Positions 15,050 through 23,234 of a DNA stretch of 43,078 nt are shown in pieces. The position numbers and the translations under genes were made by a program. This stretch comes from Flavobacteriaceae bacterium. Lineage in GTDB: Bacteria; Bacteroidota; Bacteroidia; Flavobacteriales; Flavobacteriaceae. Below the pieces are notes generated by a model. The model was given only the letters and a program-made list of their open reading frames with translations. It did not search any database and was not told the origin of the DNA. The stretch spans positions 1-43,078 of the forward strand of contig JAGXIE010000187.1 of the NCBI GenBank assembly GCA_024635765.1, given 5' to 3'. Position 1 is the first letter of the stretch. The number at the start of each line of letters is the position of its first letter.

Positions 15050-18000
15050 TTAAAAATCAATGTTCACACCAAATGATACTGTACTATATATAGGTGTACC
15101 CGCTCTTTGAGAACCATATGCTCTTGGATTATCTCCATCTACATATTCTGGGTTGAAACCGTGATAATCATTTGCCTTTATGTAAAGTAAATTTTGTCCG
15201 GTTGCATACAACCTCAATCCAGTCAAGCCGATTTTTGTTGTCAAATCATGAGACATGTTATAACCAAGGGTTACGTTTCTCAATGAAAAATAGTCTGCGC
15301 TTGCAATAACCTCACTTGTCAATACCTTTTCTTGGATAAATGATTCATGTGGTACAAGACCGTCTGTAACGGCTTGCGCTTCTCCGCCACTCCTGGTACC
15401 ATTACCAAACCAATTGTAGAAATATTGGTCACCTATATTATTGACTTGTGCTCCCAAACTTCCTTGAACCATAAAAGAAAAATCAAAGGCTCCAAACTTA
15501 AATTCATTCGTAAAACTATAAATTAAATCTGGGTAAGGATCTCCAAGGATCGTTTTGTCAGCTTCGGTGATAAGACCATCGCCATTTAAATCTTTCACTA
15601 TTGTATCTTCCGCTTGACCATTAATTCGATTCCAAGGCCTGTCAACATAAGTGGTTCTAAAATCAGTCTCATTGTAAGCATCCGTATCAACGACAAATCC
15701 CCAAAAAGATGATATAGGTTCTCCAATACGGTTTATCCATTGCGAGTTTCTACCATAGGTATCTTCTATTAAAGCATTGTTTGAATCACCAAAGCTCAAT
15801 AATTCATTTTGATTGGTAGATGCAATGAATGTAGAATTCCATGAAAATTTCTCTGTAGAGATATTTTTAGTCCTTAATTCTAGTTCCCATCCTCTATTTT
15901 GCACTTTACCTAAATTCACAATTCCTTGTTGGAAGCCTGTAACGTAAGAAACAGGATCGTTCAATAAAAGTTTATCACTGGTTCTAGTGTAATAATCAAG
16001 TGATCCAGTAACCCTATTGTTAAAAAAGCCAAAATCTACTGCGGGATTAAATTCTTCCGACGCTTCCCATTGTAAAAACAAATTCGCAACGTTAAGTGCA
16101 GAAACACCATTTGTTGAACCTTCAGTAACGGCGTTTGAGTTCTGCAATAATGCCAAATACGGCCATATATCTACGATATCATTACCAGTATCAAAATTTT
16201 CTGCTCCAGTAAGACCATAACTCGCTCTGAACTTTAAGTTGCTTATAAAATTGCTATCCCTTAAGAAGTTTTCTTTGGAAACATTCCAACCTATAGATGC
16301 CGCTGGGAAATTACCCCATTTAGTTTGCGGCCCAAAAACAGAACTACCATCCCGTCTAAAAGAAACAGAAAGCAAATATTTATCATCATAAGCATAATTG
16401 ATTCTGCCGAAATAACCAATTTTGTTTTGTTCTGTATTGAGTTCAATTGCAGTAACTGTTGACGGCGTTGCACCTTGAATATTTTTTAATAAATCATTGC
16501 TGTATCCAGATCCTTCAACTTGACTGGTCTCCGATATCCTTTGCTGAACTGTCACCCCGGCCAAAACATCAAACTCATGATTACCGAAAGATTTACTATA
16601 ATTTAAGGTATTATCAGAAATCCATCTAGATCTAAATCTATTATTCAGGCTATATGCAGCTCTACTGGCTCCACCTGCGTGATGCTTCGTACCATCCCAT
16701 CGTGTTCTCTTTCTTTGCTCCAAAGTAACACCCATGGAGGTTCTTGCTATTAATCCATCTGTAATCTCATAACTTAAATAAGTTGATCCATATAACTTCG
16801 TATTATATTCATAATGTTCTCTCTCTACATATTGAGCATAAGGATTCGAATCTCCCGAAGTACGAGGTCTTTCATTTGAGCCGTCGTTATCTAAATCTAA
16901 ATTCCTCAAATGGTTTTCATAGAAATAATCGCCTACACCAACGTTTGGATACACGCTTCGATTAATAAATTGTAGACTTTCTTCTGTATGATAAATAGGC
17001 AACCATGGTGATTGACGTAATGGGTTGTGAATTGAAGTTGGCAAATTTCTTTGTTTTGTATAAGAAGGTGTCAAATTAAGACCGAATCTAAATTTTTTAC
17101 CAAATTTTGAGTCTATCTTTAAATTTCCAGTGAATAGTTTATAGTCATCGGTAATCACGACCCCTTCATCACTAAGGTATCTTAATGAGGTGCTAAATTT
17201 TGTGCTTTCGGTACCGCCTCTTGCGGAAAAGGAATGACTTTCTATCGTTCCGCCATCAAAAAACACATCTTGCCAATCTCTATCAATACCAGTCGTAGCG
17301 ACAAGCAATTGTGCATAAAGGGTTTCACCAGAAAGTGTTCCTGTTGCGGCTTGTTCAACTTTCGCCCATTCTGCAACACTCTTTCTGTAATCATCACTAC
17401 CATGTGCCTCTTTACGTCCAACATATGTTTGGTAACTGAACTTAGTCTTTCCTGCTTTACCACTTTTTGTAGTAATTAAAATGACACCATTTGCACCCTC
17501 ACTTCCATAAATTGCAGCAGATGCGGCATCTTTTAGTACTTCGAAAGATTCAACATCATTCATATCTAGATTACCCAAGAAATCAGAGCTCACTACTATT
17601 CCATCTACAACTACTGCAGGACCAGCATCGGCTGCTATAGATCCAACACCTCTAATGGTAATGGTAGGTGCGGCACCAGCTTCCGCATTGGTAGCCTGTA
17701 TATTAACACCAGACACCTGTCCGATCAGGGCATCATCTACCCTAGAGACAGCAATTTGGTCTAAATCATCATTTACAACTTTGGAAATGGCACCTGTTAG
17801 ATGACTTTTCTTTTGCGTACCATAACCTACTATAACAATCTCATCTAATTTGGCAGCGTCTTCAGATAGAGTAACATTCAATGTTGTCTGATTATCTATG
17901 ATGACAACTTTTGTAGTAAAGCCTATATATGAAAACACTAGAACATCACCACTTTTTACCTCAATTTGATAATTACCATCAAAATCTGTGGTGGTTCCTT

Positions 18001-18148
18001 TTGTAGTATTTTGTATGATAACATTAACTCCTGGAATAGGTTGCTGGTCGACAGCCGAAACTACCGTTCCCGTTATCTTGCTCTGAGCAAATAATGAGAC
18101 ATTAACTACCATGAACAGTATTAATGTCAACTTAAATTTTAGATTCAT
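15050..18148 (-). CDS. susC: SusC/RagA-family TonB-dependent outer-membrane transporter
   Basis: A 1032-residue SusC protein. The signal peptide is residues 1-21 (SLFAQ). A carboxypeptidase-D-regulatory-like domain spans ~24-100 (ITGTVVSAVDQQPIPGVNVI). 'LDEIVIVGYGTQKKSHLTGA' (101-120) is the usual start of the plug, which runs to ~230. A 22-strand barrel ends in FGVNIDF with the terminal Phe. It imports alginate oligosaccharides across the outer membrane with energy from TonB. It heads the susC-susD-PKD-PL7 operon. A 230-base leader separates it from a promoter covered by the tandem operator. Confidence 0.97.
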   Translation of the reverse strand: MNLKFKLTLILFMVVNVSLFAQSKITGTVVSAVDQQPIPGVNVIIQNTTKGTTTDFDGNYQIEVKSGDVLVFSYIGFTTKVVIIDNQTTLNVTLSEDAAKLDEIVIVGYGTQKKSHLTGAISKVVNDDLDQIAVSRVDDALIGQVSGVNIQATNAEAGAAPTITIRGVGSIAADAGPAVVVDGIVVSSDFLGNLDMNDVESFEVLKDAASAAIYGSEGANGVILITTKSGKAGKTKFSYQTYVGRKEAHGSDDYRKSVAEWAKVEQAATGTLSGETLYAQLLVATTGIDRDWQDVFFDGGTIESHSFSARGGTESTKFSTSLRYLSDEGVVITDDYKLFTGNLKIDSKFGKKFRFGLNLTPSYTKQRNLPTSIHNPLRQSPWLPIYHTEESLQFINRSVYPNVGVGDYFYENHLRNLDLDNDGSNERPRTSGDSNPYAQYVEREHYEYNTKLYGSTYLSYEITDGLIARTSMGVTLEQRKRTRWDGTKHHAGGASRAAYSLNNRFRSRWISDNTLNYSKSFGNHEFDVLAGVTVQQRISETSQVEGSGYSNDLLKNIQGATPSTVTAIELNTEQNKIGYFGRINYAYDDKYLLSVSFRRDGSSVFGPQTKWGNFPAASIGWNVSKENFLRDSNFISNLKFRASYGLTGAENFDTGNDIVDIWPYLALLQNSNAVTEGSTNGVSALNVANLFLQWEASEEFNPAVDFGFFNNRVTGSLDYYTRTSDKLLLNDPVSYVTGFQQGIVNLGKVQNRGWELELRTKNISTEKFSWNSTFIASTNQNELLSFGDSNNALIEDTYGRNSQWINRIGEPISSFWGFVVDTDAYNETDFRTTYVDRPWNRINGQAEDTIVKDLNGDGLITEADKTILGDPYPDLIYSFTNEFKFGAFDFSFMVQGSLGAQVNNIGDQYFYNWFGNGTRSGGEAQAVTDGLVPHESFIQEKVLTSEVIASADYFSLRNVTLGYNMSHDLTTKIGLTGLRLYATGQNLLYIKANDYHGFNPEYVDGDNPRAYGSQRAGTPIYSTVSFGVNIDF

Positions 18149-18252
18149 AATCGGTTGTTTTTGTTAAAGTGTTGTTTCGTGAATAGTATTCATTTTACCT
18201 CACTTTATTACAAATTTTACAGTCATGAAATATACTTTCGTATCTTTGCAAA

Positions 18253-18346
18253 ACATATTGTTGCAATAAAATGATATGTTTTTATCTTACTTCCCTCCAA
18301 AGAAGTAATTACCTTAAAAGGATGGGCGTGCACCCGTCCTTTTTTT
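18253..18346 (+). ncRNA. Candidate small RNA antisense to the susC leader
   Basis: A perfect -7 box TATCTTTG lies at 18241-18248 on the plus strand. Just behind it come three stems in series. The first is ACATAT/ATATGT (18253-18258 with 18274-18279). The second is TTACTTC/GAAGTAA (18287-18293 with 18302-18308), with loop CCTCCAAA. The third is an 11-pair terminator stem AAAAGGATGGG/CCCGTCCTTTT (18316-18326 with 18333-18343), one pair being T-G, followed by T residues to 18346. This is a typical sRNA layout of about 90 bases. It would be fully complementary to the 5' leader of susC. A clear -33 TTG is not seen. The alternative is that the hairpins act within the susC leader. Confidence 0.5.
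18316..18346 (+). terminator. Strong hairpin with T-run in the susC upstream region
   Basis: An 11-pair GC-containing stem (AAAAGGATGGG with CCCGTCCTTTT, loop CGTGCA) is followed by seven T residues counted from 18340 on the plus strand. On the minus strand only four T residues follow. It therefore terminates plus-strand transcription better, but could still attenuate the susC leader. Confidence 0.7.
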
Positions 18347-18369
18347 ATGCTTGAAAACCAAATTGTAAA

Positions 18370-18421
18370 TTGGTTTACCAGATTGGTTTACCAAATATAC
18401 TTAAAAAATTGTTAACTACAA
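18370..18421 (-). promoter_or_regulatory. susC promoter with tandem GntR-type operator
   Basis: On the minus strand, TTG (18419-18421) and the -7 box TATATTTG (18392-18399) are 19 bases apart. The operator at 18370-18394 (plus strand TTGGTTTACCA, GA, TTGGTTTACCAA) begins inside the -7 box and covers the expected transcription start. Each unit is a near-palindrome TGGT-TT-ACCA. The arrangement predicts repression. The same module occurs before two lyase operons. Confidence 0.75.
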
Positions 18422-18505
18422 GGGTTTCGTAAAATATATATGTTAAAATTATATACTTATAAGATAAAATAGTATATATAAAACAAAATTGTAGGTATTC
18501 TATTA

Positions 18506-18853
18506 CTACTCCATAAAGTCCTCTCGTATAGGACTAAAGACATCTATTAAAATTCCTGCTTTGGTGCATGTCGCTCCATGTAGAACGTGCGGCGGAATAT
18601 AGACTGAATCGCCATCTTTTACTGTTTGTGTCACTCCTCCAATGGTAAATTCCCATTCGCCATCTATACAATATGTTACTTGTGAATGATGATGCTTATG
18701 CTCATAACCGATACCACCTTCTTCAAAGAATACTTTAACAAGCATGATTTTGTCATCATAGCCCATAATTTTTCTTTTGACACCTTCACCAACAACCTCC
18801 CATTCTTGGTCGTTGTCTAATAAAAATTCTTTACTCGCTCCAAATGTTTTCAT
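18506..18853 (-). CDS. kdgF: Cupin protein KdgF-like (unsaturated uronate ketonization)
   Basis: A 115-residue single-domain cupin. Residues 51-58 (EHKHHHSQ) carry the metal-binding histidines and glutamine; His92 in 'PPHVLHGATC' is the fourth likely ligand. 'GDSVYIPP' is the second cupin motif. KdgF proteins catalyse conversion of unsaturated monouronates to the linear ketonized form (DEH). The gene follows the PL17 exolyase gene by 20 bases. PL17 produces exactly that substrate. No signal peptide is visible, so it acts in the cytoplasm unless exported otherwise. Confidence 0.85.
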   Translation of the reverse strand: MKTFGASKEFLLDNDQEWEVVGEGVKRKIMGYDDKIMLVKVFFEEGGIGYEHKHHHSQVTYCIDGEWEFTIGGVTQTVKDGDSVYIPPHVLHGATCTKAGILIDVFSPIREDFME

Positions 18854-18873
18854 CTGTGTTTGTTTTAATTAAT

Positions 18874-21147
18874 TTATTTTAATATAAATGGCCCATTCCA
18901 TTGATAGACCTTATCGTTTATTATTAATTGATGTGATTTTTCTATTGAATTATCTGTATTGGCCAAAATGAATAGGCTCAATTTGCCATCCTTGGTTTCC
19001 ATTTGAATTGCTGTGTAATCAGCATTGTTAAGAACAACTTCAACAGATTTAAAATTACTGTAGGCATTCACGGAAAACTCCGAAACTGGACCGTAACTTC
19101 CATGGGATTCGATGATGGACGCAAAAATTGTGTTCTGGGTGTTTTTCTTCCGTATGATAAATGTCGGTTCTCTACGAAGATTAAATTCTGGGTCATTGGC
19201 ACCGATTCGTGCCAAAATCAATTCATCGCCTTTTAACGTTACTGAAGTGATGGTATAAAAGTTATTGTTCAATAACCAATTTAAAGTACTATTGCTTCCG
19301 TCAGAAACTCCGATGCCTTCTCGATATAAATGTTGATAACCACTCGCATCACCCAACACTTTAAATTCTTTTGGCGACTCATATTTGAAATTGGTTTTTA
19401 GCAACTGTCCAAGATAATAAAAAGGTAAATCATATTGATGTGCTTCAGTTGAGGTCACTTTTAAAATATCCAACACATAAGGTTTTGGATTGTTGGCATC
19501 CTTAATCATGACCATGGTCCGAAGCATCTCTGTTCCAGGATAGGCATTTTTTTCGATCGCACTTGCGACTTGCAAATTTTCATCTTCGACATTGAAAATA
19601 TAATTGTCGGAATGGAATTTGCTCCCTATTTCATATTCGCCTTTGAAATGTGATGTTTCATCTTGTACCAAGGCATTATGTGCAATGGTTTGTTTTGCCC
19701 AGGTTTTGTTCTCCTTTAAATAATTGCCACCGCCTTTTTGTTCGATATTCACAAAGCGCGCCAATCCATAATCCTGAACCACCTCGTTGCCATTTTCAAA
19801 TAAGGAATAGGACAGCTTATCATAATGGCCATGACTCAAACCTTGTGCGGCATATTTATAGACCAGTTCCATACCGTCTTTTCTAATGATACCAACACCA
19901 CCTTCATCACCATTTTGTCCATCACGTAATTGAATGGATTTTTTAATGAATGGTTTCGCTTTTCCTGCCTTAAGTCCCAAGGCGACGGACAATCCAGTGT
20001 CATCTAAAATGACTTTGTCTTGCTTTTGTGCAATGCTCAAAAGTTCTGGATTTTGTCCTCCATAGTGATAAGCGATGTCCACGCAGGTTACCAATTCCCT
20101 TGAATAATAGGACATTCCTTTTTGCGCATCGTTAATTGTGAAAAAATCGCCATCTTCATCCGACAAATTGATTAAGGCATCGACAGCTTTCAATAGCACA
20201 CCATCTTTATATTCAAATATTTTCAGTTCTGGTTTTTTATTCTGAAGGGCTTCGGCAAAAATCAAAAACGGATACATGGCATACCTTTGGTAATAAGGAC
20301 CTTCGGTATAATAACCATCTGGTGAAAAAGGTTCATCGAGATTTCCGAAAAAACCAACTTTCTGTCCTTTCTTTTTAATGAGACCACCATCATTATCTTT
20401 CATATCGTCAGGCAGCCCATCATTTTTGATACCATGCAACGCTCTGTCCAATAATTTATCATCATCCATCACCAACGCAATCATTCCGACAGCGACATTT
20501 CCCCATGTGCTATGGTTGTGCACTCGATTGAAAAACTGCGGATTGCCAATGGAAATAAAATCAGCAAACGGACGGAATAGGTCTTTTTCGAGTAATTTTC
20601 GTTCGTCTTTGGTCACAAAATCATAGATGCAATCGTAAGCCTGACTTGTATAGACCAGCCAATTGGAATCGTTTAAACATTGCCAAAATAATTTGCCTCT
20701 TGCATACGAGCGTTCTTGTGGGTGGACAGGCAAAGTCGGGTACAATTTGGCATAAGCCAGCAACATATCACGAACATACACGGCATATTTGTCATCTGAT
20801 GTGATTTGATACAACACACCAGCTTTTTGCATGATTAAAAAGTTTCTTTTGTGGCGCTCATGAGTATAACCACCCGACAAATCCTTTGGAACTGGAACAT
20901 CAATTCCCAAAGTTATTTCAGCATCTACTTCAGCTTTTGTTTCTTCCAAAGACGCATCAAAAATGGGAATTGTTCCCAATGACGACCGTATTTCAGAAAC
21001 TGCTTTTTTAGTTAGAATCAAACTTGGATGTTCTTGTTGCGTAGATTTCTTCTCTTTGGAAACTGTTTTTGATTGTGCTTTACATGAAAACGACATCAAA
21101 CACATTAATGCAAAAATTATCGAAGAAATTTTAAGTTTATTATTCAT
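18874..21147 (-). CDS. Oligoalginate lyase, polysaccharide lyase family 17
   Basis: A 757-residue protein with a signal peptide and probable lipid Cys22 (MSFSCKAQ). The N-terminal alpha-toroid (~35-390) contains 'NRVHNHSTWGNVAVGM' with Asn211-His212, and 'DGYYTEGPYYQRYAMYPF' (277-294), the catalytic region with tyrosines. The C-terminal heparinase II/III-like beta-sandwich (~400-757) has 'AQGLSHGHYDKLSY' (His439, His441) and 'TIAHNALVQDE'. This is the two-domain plan of PL17 exolyases such as Alg17C. It releases unsaturated monouronate from alginate oligomers, probably in the periplasm. It forms a transcription unit with kdgF, behind a degenerate copy of the locus operator. Confidence 0.94.
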   Translation of the reverse strand: MNNKLKISSIIFALMCLMSFSCKAQSKTVSKEKKSTQQEHPSLILTKKAVSEIRSSLGTIPIFDASLEETKAEVDAEITLGIDVPVPKDLSGGYTHERHKRNFLIMQKAGVLYQITSDDKYAVYVRDMLLAYAKLYPTLPVHPQERSYARGKLFWQCLNDSNWLVYTSQAYDCIYDFVTKDERKLLEKDLFRPFADFISIGNPQFFNRVHNHSTWGNVAVGMIALVMDDDKLLDRALHGIKNDGLPDDMKDNDGGLIKKKGQKVGFFGNLDEPFSPDGYYTEGPYYQRYAMYPFLIFAEALQNKKPELKIFEYKDGVLLKAVDALINLSDEDGDFFTINDAQKGMSYYSRELVTCVDIAYHYGGQNPELLSIAQKQDKVILDDTGLSVALGLKAGKAKPFIKKSIQLRDGQNGDEGGVGIIRKDGMELVYKYAAQGLSHGHYDKLSYSLFENGNEVVQDYGLARFVNIEQKGGGNYLKENKTWAKQTIAHNALVQDETSHFKGEYEIGSKFHSDNYIFNVEDENLQVASAIEKNAYPGTEMLRTMVMIKDANNPKPYVLDILKVTSTEAHQYDLPFYYLGQLLKTNFKYESPKEFKVLGDASGYQHLYREGIGVSDGSNSTLNWLLNNNFYTITSVTLKGDELILARIGANDPEFNLRREPTFIIRKKNTQNTIFASIIESHGSYGPVSEFSVNAYSNFKSVEVVLNNADYTAIQMETKDGKLSLFILANTDNSIEKSHQLIINDKVYQWNGPFILK

Positions 21148-21161
21148 TTTTATTAATTAAA

Positions 21162-21184
21162 CACCAATAGGTTAACCAACTATA
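21162..21184 (-). promoter_or_regulatory. Degenerate operator/promoter before the PL17 gene
   Basis: On the minus strand the sequence reads TATAGTTG (21177-21184), then GTTAACC, then TATTGGTG. It copies the pattern of the three intact modules (TATATTTG, GTAAACC, AATCTGGT) but has one base in the -7 box changed, a GGTTAACC core and one base deleted between units. It lies 15 bases upstream of the ATG. A clear -33 element is missing. The unit may be weakly repressed or served by another promoter. Confidence 0.4.
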
Positions 21185-21218
21185 AAATAAGCATTCTATT
21201 AAGAAAATTCATTCAGTA

Positions 21219-21986
21219 TTACATATTATAAACACCTCCATTGATATCTAAAGTAGCACCCGTTATAAATCCATCATATTCTGAAGCCAGAAACAACACG
21301 GCTCTAGCCACGTCATCTGCATTTCCTGCACGATGTATTGGAATACCTTCTATGGTCGCTGCAGCAGATTCTTTGGAAGTATGTGTATCATGAAATGAGG
21401 TACCTAAAATTAAACCTGGTGCAACCGCATTAACACGAATACCTTCCGGACCTAATTCTGAAGCCAGTGCTCTCGTAAATGTTAAGATTGCACCTTTACT
21501 GGTAGCATAGGCTAATGAACCAGGATGACCACCTTTGCGTCCTGCAAGTGATGCCAAATTAACAATACTACTGTTGTCTTTTTTAGCTAAATATGATGAT
21601 GCAGCTCTAGTCACAAACATCATAGACGTCAGGTTGATATCCATTACCTTGTGCCAAAAATCAGTATCCATTTCGTTTATCATTTTACGAGCAACCAACG
21701 AACCTGCATTATTGATAAGTATATCCAAACTGCCAAAAGCTTTAACTGTTTTTTGTACAACTGAATTTGCGTCTGTCTCATTCGTTAAATCTCCACGAAC
21801 TGCAATCGCTTTTTGTCCTTTATCAGCGGCATAATCCACTAATTTATTTGCTGTATCAGCACTGGAAAAATAATGAATGGCAACCTGGGCACCACTATCA
21901 ATAAAATGTCTCGTGATAGATTCTCCTATACCTTGAGCACCAGCTGTAATCAAAACATTTTTACCTACTAATTTATTATCTACCAT
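21219..21986 (-). CDS. SDR-family oxidoreductase, second probable DEH/uronate reductase
   Basis: A 255-residue short-chain dehydrogenase with cofactor motif TAGAQGIG (14-21), NNAG (92-95) and catalytic Ser146, Tyr160, Lys164 (YATSK). It differs clearly from the other SDR of the window in its N-terminal loop. It ends the PL6-PL7-SDR operon, 11 bases after the PL7 gene. Reduction of DEH to KDG, perhaps with the other nicotinamide cofactor, is the simplest idea. KduD-like oxidoreduction is an alternative. The family is certain, the substrate inferred. Confidence 0.85.
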   Translation of the reverse strand: MVDNKLVGKNVLITAGAQGIGESITRHFIDSGAQVAIHYFSSADTANKLVDYAADKGQKAIAVRGDLTNETDANSVVQKTVKAFGSLDILINNAGSLVARKMINEMDTDFWHKVMDINLTSMMFVTRAASSYLAKKDNSSIVNLASLAGRKGGHPGSLAYATSKGAILTFTRALASELGPEGIRVNAVAPGLILGTSFHDTHTSKESAAATIEGIPIHRAGNADDVARAVLFLASEYDGFITGATLDINGGVYNM

Positions 21987-21997
21987 AGCCTTTATAA

Positions 21998-23095
21998 TTA
22001 TTTTACTTTATCATTTTTATTGAAATAGCCTTCATTGGATACAGCATTATCACTTACTGAAATGCTTCCGGTTTTAAACCACACTTCAGCATAATTTCCA
22101 TCCTCATATTGTTTTTTAATATCTCCACCATGCGTTTCTGCACCAGAACACCAGTTTTTATTTATTTCCGGCGATTTCCCATTTGTTTGGTTATAGGCGC
22201 CAAGTTTAAAAAAACAACCTTCACCAGCATAGGCATTTTCACGCTCTACACCATCTTGTCCTATTGGTACAAATAATTTTTGTGTTTGCTCTGGTATATC
22301 TGAAGTTGTTGCATATTCTGATTTAATTAAATTTTTTGTAAATGTTTTGGTTTCGTGACCTTCACTCATAAATTTCAAATACATCATACCCTCTTTAACT
22401 TCAATTTCATAACTAAACTCCTCCCCCAATGCTATACCAACTTTAGGCTCTTCTGGGTACGTATTTGCCGAATCACCAACTACAGAAAAGTCATAGCCCC
22501 AAACAGCTGTAGAATAATCCCATCTTCCGGAATTATCGTCACCTGCTGTATTAATTTCGTAATGCCAAAAGACTGAACCTTTAGTATGACCTGGGAATTT
22601 CTTGTAAAATATTTTAAGCGGTTCATTTTCATGTCCATCAGCACTATGAATCTGACCAACAACCACAGCATACGAAGCTGCAACACGAGCGTCTCCTGTT
22701 GAAGATACATTCATAACTCTAAGTGTTGCTGTTAATTTATCATTAGCAGTTTTCGGGTACCATTTTTTGGTTTGTGCCAATTCTGTTCTGGTATTATTTG
22801 AAGTGCCATGGGTATTTCCTGCATTTGGTGCTTTAAAAACAACCCAATCTCCTTGGTCATCTGTTGTAGTGTAAAAGAAGTCTTTGTTTTCAAAATTATT
22901 TGCTATTCCTGCGTTAGAACCATCCCCTAAAACCAATTTCCAATGGTCAAAAAATGGAATAATATCACTTGCATAAAGTGATTTTTGAGCTTCAACTTTA
23001 TTAGATTCTTTAGGCTCATTTTTGCAACTATTTAATGTTATTAACAATCCTGAAATTAAGACTAATGATATTGATTTGATGATTTTTTTATTCAT
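21998..23095 (-). CDS. Alginate lyase, polysaccharide lyase family 7 (lipoprotein)
   Basis: A 365-residue protein from the ATG at 23095. A longer frame to 23119 would add eight residues before the signal peptide and is less likely. The lipobox cysteine is Cys24 (LNSCKNE). The PL7 motifs are NTRTELAQ (101-108), QIH (148-150) and FFKLGAYNQ (295-303). 'HTKGSVFWHYEIN' and 'YPEEPKVGIALGEEFSYEI' are shared with the PL7 at 29144-30166, its closest relative here. It is probably surface-anchored, cutting alginate next to SusCD. It lies between the PL6 gene and the second SDR gene. Confidence 0.93.
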   Translation of the reverse strand: MNKKIIKSISLVLISGLLITLNSCKNEPKESNKVEAQKSLYASDIIPFFDHWKLVLGDGSNAGIANNFENKDFFYTTTDDQGDWVVFKAPNAGNTHGTSNNTRTELAQTKKWYPKTANDKLTATLRVMNVSSTGDARVAASYAVVVGQIHSADGHENEPLKIFYKKFPGHTKGSVFWHYEINTAGDDNSGRWDYSTAVWGYDFSVVGDSANTYPEEPKVGIALGEEFSYEIEVKEGMMYLKFMSEGHETKTFTKNLIKSEYATTSDIPEQTQKLFVPIGQDGVERENAYAGEGCFFKLGAYNQTNGKSPEINKNWCSGAETHGGDIKKQYEDGNYAEVWFKTGSISVSDNAVSNEGYFNKNDKVK

Positions 23096-23234
23096 TATAT
23101 ATGTTTTTAATTTTAGCATTTACAACTATTCTGGCACATTCTGAAGCTACGTTCACCATTTAAACCGAAAAACGATGACAAAAATGTGACGAATAATATT
23201 GCATTGAAACACTTCATTTCGCAGGATTTATAAA

